The notes: generated by a model not told the origin, from the letters alone. DNA of 64,000 nt from Cherax quadricarinatus (GCF_038502225.1 NC_091372.1:7118257-7182256), one strand, 5' to 3'. Counted from the first letter of the stretch, positions 32,321-43,985 are shown. Made by a program: numbers and translations.

Positions 32321-33527
32321 TAGTGGACACTTGGTTAACGCCTTAATCTGTTCCAGAGAGCTAGCCTTTAACCGATTTAGCCTTTAACCGAATTAATTTT
32401 CCCCATAAGAAATAATGGAAATCCAATTAATCCGTTTCAGATACCCAAAAGTATTAAACAAAATAATTTTTTTACATGAAGTATACATTTCCCTACACAG
32501 AAAACAATGATACATGAAGAATAAAACAATAATAACATCACACTTACCTTTATTGTGGACTTGTTGATGAGTGATGAGACAGGAAGAAGGCAGAGGATGA
32601 AGGTGTTGTATTGTTTGGAAGAGGAATCCCCTTCCATAAAGACTTCAGGTAACAAGTTCTTTTCTTGCTTGTGTCCTGGGAGTGCCTTTTTCCCCCCGGA
32701 GTAATGTAGGTCCTGTTTGTCATTTTATTCCTAAACAGGCTTGTTTCGTCACAATTGAACACTTTTGGGGTTTTAATTTTTCAGCCTATATGTACCCCTT
32801 AAAGTCCTGCACATATTTTTCAGCTGCTTTTTTGTCAAACTGGCAGCCTCACCATGCCTTATCATACCATACCACCATCACAACCACTACCATCATCACT
32901 ACCACCCTCTACCACCATCACAATAGCTACCACCCTCTGCCACTATCACTACCACCCTCTACCATCATCACCACCACCCTCTACCACCATCACTACCACC
33001 CTCTACCACCATCACTACCACCATCACTACCACCCACTACCACCACCACTACCACCACCACTACCACCACCACTACCACCACCACTACCACCACCACTAC
33101 CACCACCACTACCACCCTCTACCACCATCACTACCACCCTCTACCACCACCACTTTCGTATTTTTCTACAAACTTTTTCTTAAATTATATGTGTTTCTCA
33201 CATTCTTTACCATAGGGCTGGCACTAGAAGCTTTCTTGGGGCCCATGGTGGCTTATTTAGCAGTTACAAGCACCAAAAACAATTGAATAATACAAAATGT
33301 ATTGCATGTACACGTGGAATCCTCCTCACAGGCTTTGTAAACAGTGGCACACTGGCTGGTACATAGAGTGAGTAGCCAGGCCCGCTCAGGCCACCGTGCC
33401 AACACGCTTGGGACGAGAGCTCCTAACCGAGTTTTTAGGTGTTATCCGAGCCAATTTTTTCATGCCAAAACGAGGCATGATCCAATTTTGGCACTATCTT
33501 ATCCAGGCATTAACTGAGGGTCCACTG
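32321..33527 (-). mobile_element. Tigger derivative, deleted (1207 bp)
   Basis: Starts TAGTGGACACTTGG and ends gagggtccactg between TA dinucleotides, with a 'ggttaacg' subterminal block as in the other Tigger copies. On the minus strand 32762-32560 encodes MFNCDETSLFRNKM and NRTYITPGGKRHSQD, the stretch around the first DDE aspartate (CDE) of Tigger transposases. The N-terminus and most of the catalytic domain are missing. A CCACTA microsatellite interrupts it. Confidence 0.75.
32850..33155. repeat. (CCACCACTA)n microsatellite
   Basis: About 300 bp of CCA, CTA and CATCA triplets inside the Tigger derivative. Confidence 0.9.
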
Positions 33528-33559
33528 TATAGACAGGTACAGACAGAGACAGCCAGTGG

Positions 33560-33696
33560 TATAAAAAATGAAGGATTCAAATTCAAATTTATTTATTTCT
33601 TTGCAAGTAGTACATTGAGATTATGCATTTACAATAATGGGTTGCAGTGCAAAGCGTCTCTTTTATGCTTAGGCATTATGGGCCGACTTAATTTAA
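33560..33696 (-). mobile_element. LINE-D-type 3' end, cut by MITE
   Basis: Has ttcaaatttatttatttctt, ttgcaagtagtacattgaga and tatgcttaggcattatgggc, a LINE tail in reverse. It ends abruptly at the TTAA where the next MITE begins. Confidence 0.5.
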
Positions 33697-34709
33697 CCCT
33701 TTGACTGTCACAATCCCAAATCTTGAAGTGTCTCCTAGTGTCAAAAAATTTTTGGAAAAAAAAATTATTTTTTCTTCTGAAATGATAGAAAATCTTTTCC
33801 CGGTGGTAATGACACCAAAAATACGAAATTTGATTGAAAACTTATGGAATTATGCTCCCGCGAAGTTAGCGATCTCGGTGATATATGTATATGCACCAGC
33901 GATTTTGCCGACTTTGAGCCCTATTTTCGTCCAATTCCATTATTCCAGTCGACCAAACTCATAGTTATTTCTTTAGAACTCCATTTTTTCTATCAGATGA
34001 GTATAAGAAACTGTCCATTTACCAATTTCAACTATCCGATAAAGTGGTCAGAAATTGGCAATTTAGCCAATTTCACGCAAATTAAAAAAGATCCCAGTTT
34101 CAAAATAGGGTTCAGAATAAGCAATGCAGACATTCTTGGCACTAAAATAACATATCCTCTGTTCATTAGTCACGTCTCCAGGCCCCTCTTACATTACTCT
34201 TGCTTTCTATTTTTAAATTTTATTAACACAAAAAATAGAAGATTTACTGTTATGCAGACTACTGCACTATTGTAAAAATGGTATAAATAATATCAGTGCA
34301 CCAGTGAAAGAATATTAGACTCCCCAGTTGACATGTATTGGACGTGTGGTGTGATTTGCTTACTCTTGAACATTGGTAAAAATCGAACATTTCCGCTACT
34401 TTGAGCTCAATTTTAAGGTCGTTTTCATCTTGAAACTAATCAAAATCATCTCTATTTCTGTAATATGCTTTCCATTGTGTCAAATGAGACCAGGAAAATG
34501 AGAATACAACCATAAATACTATAGGAAAATACACCTCAAAGTCGGCATTTTAATCCAAAAACACGGTCAGAGTTTTTTCTCTCTCATGCACTGCATGCTG
34601 CAGGATTTTTTTTATATAGTGCACACTAACCACACAGACCCATTCTCACATGTGGGCCTACCAGCTTTCTCCTGCTTGATTTGAAGCCGCTTGAATTATT
34701 GAGTATATG

Positions 34710-37700
34710 TAGCAGACATAGCAAACATCGAACTTAAGCTAAAGGAATCTTGAAGGAGTCAGGAATCGCGGGAAGAACTAAAAGCCCTAAATGAAATTGA
34801 AAGAAACCCAAAGTATTTCTTTTCTTATGCCAATTCAAAGTTGAGAACAACATCCAGTATTGGGCCCCTACTTAAACAAGATGGGTCCTACACAGATGAC
34901 AGCAGGGAAATAAGTGAGCTACTCAAGTCCCAATATGACTCAGTTTTTAGCAAGCTGCTAACCAGACTGAGAGTCGAAGATCTAAATGAATTTTTTTATG
35001 AGAGAGCCACAGAATTTGGTTAACACAAGAGCACAGTGTCATCAGCAAAGAGCAACTGTGACAACTCCCACTTTGTGTGATTCTTTATCTTTTAACTCCA
35101 CGCCTCTTGCCAAGACCCTCGCATGTAAGAGAAGTAAATGCGAGGGTCTTGGCAAGAGGCGTGGAGTTAAAAGATAAAGAATCACACACAAAGTGGGAGT
35201 TGTCATAGTTGCTCTTTGCTGATGACACTGTGCTCTTGGGAGATTCTGAAGAGAAGCTGCAGAGATTGGTGGATGAATTTGGTAGGGTGTGCAAAAGAAG
35301 AAAATTAAAAGTGAATACAGGAAAGAGTAAGGTAATGAGGATAACAAAAAGATTAGGTGATGAAAGATTGGATATCAGATTGGAGGGAGAGAATATGGAG
35401 GAGGTGAATGTATTCAGATATTTGGGAGTGGACGTGTCAGCGGATGGGTCTATGAAAGATGAGGTGAATCATAGAATTGATGAGGGGAAAAGGGTGAGTG
35501 GTGCACTTAGGAGTCTGTGGAGACAAAGAACTTTGTCCTTGGAGGCAAAGAGGGGAATGTATGAGAGTATAGTTTTACCAACGCTCTTATATGGGTGTGA
35601 AGCATGGGTGATGAATGTTGCAGCGAGGAGAAGGCTGGAGGCAGTGGAGATGTCATGTCTGAGGGCAATGTGTGGTGTGAATATAATGCAGAGACTTCGT
35701 AGTTTGGAAGTTAGGAGGAGGTGCGGGATTACCAAAACTGTTGTCCAGAGGGCTGAGGAAGGGTTGTTGAGGTGGTTCAGACATGTAGAGAGAATGGAGC
35801 AAAACAGAGTGACTTCAAGAGTGTATCAGTCTGTAGTGGAAGGAAGGCGGGGTAGGGGTCGGCCTAGGAAAGGTTGGAGGGAGGGGGTAAAGGAGATTTT
35901 GTGTGCGAGGGGCTTGGACTTCCAGCAGGCATGCGTGAGCGTGTTTGATAGGAGTGAATGGAGACAAATGGTTTGTAATACTTGACGTGCTGTTGGAGTG
36001 TGAGCAAAGTAACATTTATGAAGGGATTCAGGGAAACCGGCAGGCCGGACTTGAGTCCTGGAGATGGGAAGTACAGTGCCTGCACTCTGAAGGAGGGGTG
36101 TTAATGTTGCAGTTTAAAAACTGTAGTGTAAAGCACCCTTCTGGCAAGACAGTGATGGAGTGAATGATGGTGGAAGTTTTTCTTTTTCGGGCCACCCTGC
36201 CTTGGTGGGAATCGGCCAGTGTGATAATAAAAATAAAAAAGCCTATATGATATTATCCTGACACCAAATGGCTTAGAACAGGCGATAAATGACATGCCCA
36301 TGCACTCTGCCCCAGGGCCAGACTCATGGAACTCCGTGTTCATCAAGAACTGCAAGAAGCCCCTATCACGAGCTTTTACCATCCTATGGAGAGGGAGCAT
36401 GGACACGGGGGTTGTCCCACAGTTACTAAAAAAAAAACAGACATAGCCCCACTCCACAAAGGGGGCAAAAAAGCAATAGCAAAAAACTACAGACCGATAG
36501 CACTAACATCCCATATAAAAATCTTTGAAAGGGTCCTAAGAAGCAAGATTGCCACCCATCTAGATACCCATCAATTACACAACCCAGGGCAACATGGGTT
36601 TAGAGCAGGTTGCTCCTGTCTGTCTCAGCTACTGGATCACTACGACAAGGTCCTAGATGCACTAGAAGACAAAAAGAAGGCAGATGTAATATATACAGAC
36701 TTTGCAAAAGCCTTCAACAAGTGTGACCATGGTGTAATAGCACACAAAATGCATGCTAAAGGAATAACTGGAAAAGTTGGTTGATGGATCTATAATTTCC
36801 TCACAAACAGAACACAAAGAGTAACAGTCAACAGAGTAAAGTCTGAGGCGGCTACGGTGAAAAGCTCTGTTCCACAAGGCACAGTACTTGCTCCCATCTT
36901 GTTTCTCATCCTCATATCTGACATAGACAAGGATGTCAGCCACAGCACCATGTCTTCCTTTGCAGATGACACCCGAATCTGCATGACAGTGTCTTCCATT
37001 GCAGACACTGCAAGGCTCCAGGCGGACATCAACCAAATCTTTCAGTGGGCTGCAGAAAACAATATGAAGTTCAACGATGAGAAATTTCAATTACTCCGAT
37101 ATGGTAAACATGAGGAAATTAAAACTTCATCAGAGTACAAAACAAATTCCTTCCACAAAATACACTGTAGAGCGAAAAACCAACGTCAAAGACCTGGGAG
37201 TGATCATGTCGGAGGATCTCACCTTCAAGGACCATAACATTGTATCAATCGCATCTGCTAGAAAAATGGCAGGATGGATAATGAGAACCTTCAAAACTAG
37301 GGATGCCAAGCCCATGATGACACTCTTCAGGTCGCTTGTTCTATCTAGGCTAGAATATTGCTGCACACTAACAGCACCTTTCAAGGCAGGTGAAATTGCT
37401 GACCTAGAAAATGTACAGAGAACCTTCATGGAGCGCATAACAGAGATAAAACGCCTCAATTAGTGGGAGCGCTTAAATTTCCTGAACCTGGAATGCAGGC
37501 GGGAGAGATACATGATTATATACACCTGGGAAATCCTAGAGGGACCAGTACCGAACTTGCACACTAAAATCACTCACAACGAAAGCAGAAGACTCGGCAG
37601 ACGATGCAACAGCCCCCCAATGAAAAGCAGGGGTGTCACTAGCACATTAGGAGACAATACAATAAGTGTTAGGGGCCCAAGACTGTTCAACATCCTCCCA

Positions 37701-37926
37701 GCATACATAAGGGGGATTACCAATAGGCCCCTGGCTGTTTTCAAGCAGGCACTGAACAAACACCTGAAGTCGGTACCTGACCAGCTGGGCTGTGGCTCAT
37801 ATGTTAGATTGCGTGCAGCCAACAGTAACATCCTTGTTGATCAGGCTCTGATCCACCAGGAGGCCTGATCACAGACCGGGCCACGGGGGTGTTGACCCCC
37901 GGAACTCTCTCCAGGTAAACTCCAGG
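34710..37926 (+). pseudogene. LINE-C with RT, split by a LINE-A insertion
   Basis: The plus-strand LINE is 5'-truncated. 34760-35020 encodes SYANSKLRTTSSIGPLLKQD and EISELLKSQYDSVFSKLL. After the insertion come APGPDSWNSVFIKNCK, NYRPIALTSHIKIFERVLRS, QHGFRAGCSCLSQLLDHY, VIYTDFAKAFNKCDHGV (first catalytic Asp), SVPQGTVLAPILFLILISDI and [10 protein letters not shown] (active site retained). The C-terminus [14 protein letters not shown] onward ends with ccaggtaaactccagg. A TGA lies at 36784 and several frameshifts occur. It shows the order of parts for the whole LINE-C family. Confidence 0.85.
35026..36235 (+). pseudogene. LINE-A 3' half with 5' inversion
   Basis: 35125-36235 is LINE-A on the plus strand. 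RT resumes as [17 protein letters not shown], then an in-frame TAG (35197-35205 region), [12 protein letters not shown], the [10 protein letters not shown] and [13 protein letters not shown]-terminus, then the 3' UTR to gtgataataaaaataaaaaa. 35026-35124 is an inverted copy of the first 100 bp of that segment, giving a palindrome with a 12-bp centre. This is the signature of twin-primed reverse transcription with overlap. Confidence 0.85.
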
Positions 37927-38136
37927 TAATACGTCCGAAACTTTGGCTCGTAAGATGTATGTATATACGGTTGAAACAGTCAAAGAGTTAATGGTTTACT
38001 GACTACTTAACACTAAAGAAATTTATCATAGGTGTACAGTAGTTCTATTAATTATAAGTGAATCTAATTTATATAAACCAAAGGATATACATATTCATGT
38101 ATTCAAAAATGCTTTTTATGAAACATGATTCAATTA

Positions 38137-39443
38137 CACCTACCATCTGACTTACGACCTGCTCGACTTACGACCACTCGACTTACGACCGTGTTTTTTA
38201 TGCCAAATTTCTGGGAAATAAACAACTACAGTGGACCATCCGCATACCGATACATTTTATCGCTAAGATTTTTCCTCCCATACTGCTAAAAAACCTGCTC
38301 AACGCTATTCGTCCGAGACGTGTCTATGTGAGGCCTGAGCCAGCCTCACGTTCCGCCGGTGACATTGTTTACAAGCCAGCCTGCGCGGTAACATCCAAGC
38401 ATACAATCGGAACATTTCGTATTATTACAGCGTTTTTGGTGATTTTATCTGCAAAATAAGTGACCATGGGCCCCAAGAAAGCTTCTAGTGCCAACCCTGT
38501 GGTAAAAAGGGTGAGAAATATTATCGAAATACTGTGGTACCATGGTCATCTGCTGTTGCTGCTGCTGCTGTAGCACCGTTGTTGGTGTGGCTTATTGAGA
38601 ATACCAAGAAACAATTAACCCCAGAGGGTTAGCCACCCAGGATAACCAAAAAAAGTCAGTGTCATCGAAGACTGTCTAACTTATTTCCATTGGGGTCCTT
38701 AATCTTGTCTCCCAGGATGCAACCCACACCAGTCGACTAACACCCAGGTGAACAGGGAAAAATGCCTGGAACTAGTGCTCATATTGGTGAATTTAAAGCC
38801 AGCAAAGGTTGGTTTGAGAGATTTAAGAATCGTAGTGGCATACACAGTGTGATAAGGCCTGTTCTGGAAGAAAATGCCAAACAGGACCTACAGTACTCAG
38901 GAGGAAAAGGCACTCCCAGGACACAGTGTCTCATCAGTCATTGCTGCATCTTCAATAAAGGTAAGTGTCATTTATTCTTCATTTAGTAGAGTAGTACATG
39001 CACAATATATATTGTGCATGTACTACTCTACTATTGTGCATGTATCCTTCTCTTTGTGTGTAGGAAAATGTATATTTCATGTGGTAAAATTTTTTTTTTT
39101 CATACTTTTGGGTGTCTTGCACGGATTAATTTGATTTCCATTATTTCTTATGGGGAAAATTCATTCGCATAACGATAATTTCGCATAACAATGAGCTCTC
39201 GGGAACGGATTAATATCATTATGTGGGGGTCCACTGTATTTGTGTTGTACACAGTGTTTATCCTAAACCTTACAGTATAAAATACAGTACTAACATCATA
39301 AAAAGTAAAGTAAAACATGAAATACCAAAATAAAACAATAAAATAAAGTCATTACAAAAATGTTTTGTTGATATTCAGTAGTAAAGTTCGACTTATGACC
39401 GGTTTCTCAGAACCGTACTCGGTCGTAAGTTGGATGGTAGGTG
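38137..39443. mobile_element. TA-flanked transposon carrying a nested Tigger
   Basis: The terminal repeats CACCTACCATCTGACTTACG and the inverse of the right end, CACCTACCATCCAACTTACG, match over 21 of 23 bases and sit between TA dinucleotides (38135-38136, 39444-39445). About 300 bp of its own sequence remains outside the nested Tigger. No coding is seen. A Tigger/mariner-type MITE. Confidence 0.8.
38229..39236 (+). mobile_element. Tigger derivative, deleted (1008 bp)
   Basis: Ends are CAGTGGACC and gggggtccactg with TA duplications. It contains the transposase start MGPKKASSANPVVKRVR at 38465. Then a SINE-type insertion sits at about 38640-38758, and EFKASKGWFERFKNRSGIHS at 38795 is part of the CENP-B-like helix-turn-helix. 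A stretch with QDLQYSGGKGTPRTQ follows. The catalytic core is absent. Part of the 5' region is replaced by GCT/TGT triplets at 38540-38585. Confidence 0.8.
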
Positions 39444-39750
39444 TATATTCCTGTTGACAATGGACAGTAGGTTCAAAAGTAAATATTGAAATTATATTAT
39501 GGTAATATAACTTTGTGATTTGCTAAAAGTAGTTTACAGTAGGAGAATGCTACAATTTGGTGAAGGGCAGTACTGTTTTTGGTAGGTATGTATACTTCTA
39601 TGTGGTAATTTGTCAATGTATGAACTTGGTCGTCTAGTCTTGAAGTTTAAAGATTTAGGTAATTGGTAGATTTATTGGTAATTTTAAATATTGAGTAATG
39701 AGTACGTATTTAGTCTAGGGTGATTAAGTGGCTTTTGAGAAGAGCTCTAG

Positions 39751-41108
39751 CCCCTAAACGGTCCAAACGTATATATACGTTCACTCGTGTAGCGCCCCAA
39801 ATTTTTTGAAAAAAAAAAAAAAAAAAAAAAATTTAATAGGAAAAAAGAGCATATGGTACCCAGGTGTCCCCAATTAATTTAACCCTTTGACTGTTTTGAT
39901 CGTATATATACGTCTTACGAGCCAGTGTTTCAGACATATGTATACTCAATAATTCTAGCGGCTTCAAATCAAGCGGAAGAAAGCTGGTAGGCCCACATGT
40001 GAGAGAATGGGTCTGTGTGGTCAGTGTGCACCACATAAAAAAAATCCTGCAGCACACAGTGCGTAATGAGAAAAAAAAACCTCGTTTTTTTGGATTAAAA
40101 CGCCGACTTTGAGGTGTATTTTCGAATAGTATTTATCTATGTATTTGCATTTTCATGGTCTTAGGTGATAAAATGGAAAACATATTACAGAAATAGAGAT
40201 GATTTTCATTACTTTGACGATGAAAACGACCTTGAAACTGAGCTCAAATTAGCGGAAATGCTCGATTTTTACCAATGTTCAGGAGTAAACAAATCACACC
40301 ACACGTCCAATACATGTCAACTGGGGAGTCTAATATTCTTTCACTAGTGCACTGATATTATTTATACCATTTTTACAATAATGCAGTAGTCTGCATAACA
40401 GTAAATTTTGTATTTTTTTGTATGAATAAAAATCAAAATTGAAAGCAATAATAATGTAAGAGGGGCCTAGAGATGTGACTAATGAATAGAGGATATGTTA
40501 TTTTAGTGCCAAGAATGTCTACCTTGTTTATTCTGGACCCTATTTTGAAATTGGCATCTTTTTTAATTTGCGTGAAATTGGCCAAATTGCCAATTTCTGA
40601 CCACAATATTGGGTAGTCCAAATTGGTAAATGGGAGGTTTCTTGTACTACTCAGCTGATAGATAAAATGGAATTCTAAAGAAATAGCTATGAGTTTGGTC
40701 AATTGGAACAACGGAATTGGCTGAAAATGGGGCTCAAAGTCGGCGAAATCGCCAATACACATGTCGCCGAGACCGCTAACGGGAGTGTAATTCCATGAGT
40801 TTTCGACCAAATTTCGAACTTTTGGTGTCATTACCATCGGGAAAAGATTCTCTATCATTTCATAAGAAAAAATAAATTTTTTTTTTTTCAAAAATTTATC
40901 AACATAGAATGACAGTTTCAGAAAGGGGCCTGAAACAGTCAAAGGGTTAATATGGTGCACAGTGAGTGCGCACACCCGTTCTCTCATGTCTAGGTGACTT
41001 AGGCTTATCGTGGCAGTGTTGAATGAATGACGAAGAAAACGTATACACGTATATACATTTGGGACGCTACGCACGTGAACGTATATATACGTTTGGACCG
41101 TTTAAGGG
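39751..41108. mobile_element. piggyBac-type MITE, family 2, containing a family-1 MITE
   Basis: The ends CCCCTAAACGGTCCAAACG and its inverse at 41088-41108 match. Right flank is TTAA and left flank is CTAG, a decayed duplication. An inner acgtatatatacgtt block lies at both ends. About 295 bp belongs to this element; the rest is the nested copy. Confidence 0.75.
39883..40946. mobile_element. piggyBac-type MITE, family 1 (1064 bp)
   Basis: Ends CCCTTTGACTGTTT and its inverse, with TTAA on both sides (39879-39882, 40947-40950). Nearly the same sequence as the copy at 48486-49557. A 60-codon frame shared by both copies (40165 and 48774) is probably chance. Confidence 0.9.
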
Positions 41109-42299
41109 TTAAATGGATTTTCAGACCAGGTTACTTTAGTATTTTCTGGCAATGAATTCCAAATTTTGGGGCCCTTCATGTGCATAGAGTTTTTTACACA
41201 GTGTGATATGGACACGGGGTACATCAAAGAGAGATCTGTGTCTTGTGTTATGGTCGTGTATCCTGTTAAGGTTAATGAGAAGTTTGAGTGGAGGGTTTAT
41301 GTTTGCGTGTATTGTTCTATGTATGTAGTAGGCACGTGAATAAGTATGGATGTTCTTAATGGTGAGCAGATTTAGACTTTTGAATATTGGTAGAGTATGC
41401 TGTCAGGAGTGGGAATTTGTTTTCATTCTGACTGCTGCCTTTTGCTGGGTTATTAGTGGTCTTAGGTGATTTAATGTTGTTGATCCCCATGCACAAATTC
41501 CATATGTGAGATAAGGGTATATGAGTGAATGATGCAGTGCAAGGAGAGCTGATTGTGGAACATAGTACCGTATCTTTGATAGTATGCCTACAGTCTTAGA
41601 GATTTTCTTGGTGATTTGTTGTATATGTGTCTAGAACTTGAGGCTACTGTCAAGGTGGATTCCTAGGAATTTTTCTTCTGCGAGTCTTGTGACAGGTGAT
41701 CCGTTTAGCGTTATGTTAAGTGGAACATTTTCAGCTTTGTTTCCAAACTGAATGAAACAGGCTTTTTCAGTATTCAGGGTAAGTTTATTAGTCATCATCC
41801 AGGCAGATATTTTCTGCAATTCGGCATTGACAGTGTTGGCGAGCATGACTGGGTTTGGGTGGGAGAAGACGTATGTAGTGTTATCTGCAAATAATATAGG
41901 TTTGAGTAGCTGTGATGCATTTGGTAGGTCATTGATGTAGATGAGACAGAGGAGTGGTCCTAGGATGCTTCCCTTTGGGCCTCGTCCTGTGATTGGTTGA
42001 GTAAAAGAGTTTGCACCATTTGTGTACACATATTGGCTTACGTTACTAAGGTATGTTGCACAAATGTTACACATGGATTATGATCGAGGTTTTTTATATT
42101 TGCACGACCACTTGTGGCCACATCCATTACTTTCCTCTTAAAAGGAGAGTGTTAATATGACATGACATGAGTGAATCCCTGGTGTTTGCCACGCTATTTG
42201 CTCTAGCTGGCACTCAATTGAACTGGTGCTCCCACAAGGTACTAAGTGGTTCCAGGTTTTTTTTAACACTGTGCACACTGAGTGTTAAGACCCATTATA

Positions 42300-42502
42300 C
42301 AGTGGACCCCTGCATATCGTTCACCTCCGAATGCGACCAATTATGTAAGTGTATTTATGTAAGTGCGTTTGTACGTGTATGTTTGGGGGTCTGAAATGGA
42401 CTAATCTACTTCACAATATTCCTTATGGGAACAAATTCGGTCAGTACTGGCACCTGAACATACTTCTGGAGTGATAAAATATCGTTAACCGGGGGTCCAC
42501 TG
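42300..42502. mobile_element. 203-bp Tigger-type MITE
   Basis: Same length and nearly the same sequence as 7901-8103, ends CAGTGGACCCC and gggggtccactg, flanked by TA. It lies 191 bp upstream of the JAK exon. Confidence 0.9.
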
Positions 42503-42544
42503 TATACTGACCAGGCATCTCAGGCCAGTCATGCCAAATTTGGA

Positions 42545-42622
42545 GGCAGGAAAAATAAAACGTAGATCTACGTTTGGAGCACTATCAGTTCAAACATAGG
42601 TCTATGTTTGGACAGTTTAAGG
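42545..42622. mobile_element. piggyBac-type MITE family 2 remnant
   Basis: Aacgtagatctacgtttgga and tatgtttggacagtttaagg match the family-2 ends. The left terminus is missing. Confidence 0.55.
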
Positions 42623-42693
42623 GCCAACAGATATAACTGTTTAAATTATTGTACAGTACTGTGTAGCTCTTGAATGAATGTTTTCCCTTTCAG

Positions 42694-43013
42694 AGTCGGA
42701 GCTGTGCTAATCAACCAACATGTTGACCGTCAATCTTTATGGAGACTCTGCACCTTTAATATTACCCCAAGACTCTGACCAAACTGTGGAAGATATTGTG
42801 ATAGCTGCAGCCCGTGTACTGCAGATTAATCCTCTCTGCCGTCACTTGTTTGGTCTTCGAAACACTACTAACACACTCTGGGTTGCATTATCAAGAAAAA
42901 CTTCAAGTCTGCCCGAAAATTCCATCTTGCAATTTCGTCTGCGATTCAGAGCATATTCCCGCGATAGACTCAAGTCTTTGGATCCAAAAGCATTTGAATA
43001 TTTCTTTCATCAA
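42694..43013 (+). CDS. JAK: JAK-family tyrosine kinase, first coding exon (FERM F1)
   Basis: Acceptor tttcccttttcag at 42681-42693, 26 bp of 5' UTR, ATG at 42720, 98 codons, then donor GTAAGG at 43014 in phase 0. The protein has the F1 lobe of the JAK FERM domain: APLILPQDSDQTVEDIVIAA, INPLCRHLFGL (compare the I-PLC-LF-L block of vertebrate JAKs), TLWVALSRK and QFRLRFR, ending DPKAFEYFFHQ. JAK kinases bind cytokine-receptor tails through FERM and phosphorylate STAT; arthropods usually have one (hopscotch). Kinase and SH2 parts are not in the window. An antisense LTR element lies in the following intron. Another FERM protein is possible but less likely. Confidence 0.75.
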
Positions 43014-43042
43014 GTAAGGATTTTTATTTATTCCTTTGAATA

Positions 43043-43734
43043 CAGTAGAACCCCCATATCCGCGAATTCAGTTTCCGTGGTTTCAGTTATCCACTATTTA
43101 TCGTGGCCTGAAAATAACCCTTAATTTTGCTCAGTAATGGTTCCAGAGCACACAAGTAGTGATACTGGCAGTTCTTCAATGCCTAAGAGAAGCTGTGAAG
43201 TGCTCCTTTCAGTGAAAAAGTGCTAATTCTCAACTTAGTGTGAATAATTTATCAATTAAACTTTATTATAGGTATGTATGTACATGTATACATACAGGTA
43301 CGTCTTGCTACTTCTACTCACACTTAGGTCACACTACACATACATGTACAAGCATATATATACACACCCTTCTGGGTTTTCTTCTATTTTCTTACTAGTT
43401 CTTGTTCTTGTTTATTTCCTCTTACCTCCATGGGGAAGTGGAACAGAATTCTTCCTCCGTAAGCCATGCATGTTGTAAGAGGCAACTAAAATGCCGGGAG
43501 CAAGAGGCTAGTAACCCCTTCTCCTGTATATATTACTAAATTTAAAAGGCAAAACTTTCGTTTTTCCTTTTGGGCCACCCCGCCTCAGTGAGATATGGCC
43601 GGTGTGTTGAAAGAAGAAAGAAAGATGTATGTATACGAAAAATGACTTGCATATAAGGTTCGTTACTCTCTGTAGTTTTGGGTATCCACGGTAGGTATTG
43701 GAACATATCCTCTGTGAATACGGGGGGACTACAG
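43043..43734. mobile_element. TA-flanked MITE in JAK intron, with nested LINE-A-derived repeat
   Basis: The ends CAGTAGAACCCCCATATCCG and the inverse of acggggggactacag are similar, flanked by TA (43041-43042, 43735-43736). It starts 29 bp after the JAK exon end. About 320 bp in the middle is a LINE-A-derived insert. Confidence 0.6.
43297..43612 (+). mobile_element. Non-autonomous LINE-A derivative (5' UTR joined to 3' tail)
   Basis: 43297-43540 is the LINE-A 5' UTR forward (ccatggggaagtggaacaga, cgtaagccatgcatgttgta, gctagtaaccccttctcctg). It passes directly to the tail ttcgtttttccttttgggcc and a gaaagaagaaagaaag end. The whole EN-RT frame is absent. It is SINE-like and presumably mobilised by LINE-A. 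Confidence 0.7.
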
Positions 43735-43980
43735 TATCTACACTTTGCTTGAAGCAGTTATATTATTATTCTGGCATTGTTAGAGCTTATTTAGCTGACG
43801 ACATTGAGAAATTACGCAAATTGGGATTCAAATACAGTGGAACCTTGGCTTATGAATGCTTCACCATGGGAATTTTTTCAGGATATGAACAGTCACTTGA
43901 TTGATTTTTTGCTGGATATGAACGAAATTTCAGGATGCGAACTTCTCCCTCGAGGGAGGTTCCTTGGTGAGGGGTTCTTG
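43735..43980. other. JAK intron sequence left of the LTR element
   Basis: Contains 'caaatacagtggaaccttgg' and 'gggaattttttcaggatatg', which look like a diverged TA-element end. No exon is recognised. Confidence 0.35.
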
Positions 43981-43985
43981 ATCAA
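43981..43985. other. Target-site duplication (ATCAA) of the LTR retrotransposon, left
   Basis: ATCAA precedes TGTGAAGG here and follows CCTCACA at 58384-58388. A 5-bp duplication fits Ty3/gypsy-type integration. Confidence 0.9.

Larger units (their letters stand above)
33697..37987. mobile_element. piggyBac-type MITE, family 1, carrying two nested LINEs
   Basis: The left end CCCTTTGACTGTC at 33697 and right end acagtcaaagag at 37987 are flanked by TTAA (33693-33696, 37988-37991). About 1010 bp of MITE runs to 34709 (inverse orientation relative to 4062) and about 60 bp resumes at 37927. Between them lies a LINE-C copy, itself broken by LINE-A. Confidence 0.8.
39590..42075 (-). pseudogene. 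LINE-D (Jockey/CR1-like) RT 3' half, split by MITEs
   Basis: The minus-strand frame at 42074-41631 reads GRGPKGSILGPLLCLIYIND, ILFADNTTYVFS (Asn where the second catalytic Asp is expected) and ISAWMMTNKLTLNTEKACF. The thumb and C-terminus continue in a broken frame to about 41112. The 3' UTR resumes at 39750-39590 after the nested MITEs. EN and the N-terminal part of RT are missing. Confidence 0.7.

Noticed and set aside
40165..40347. Conserved 60-codon frame shared with 48774-48956
   Set aside because: It is inside two copies of the same MITE; similarity reflects the repeat, and the other copies lack it.
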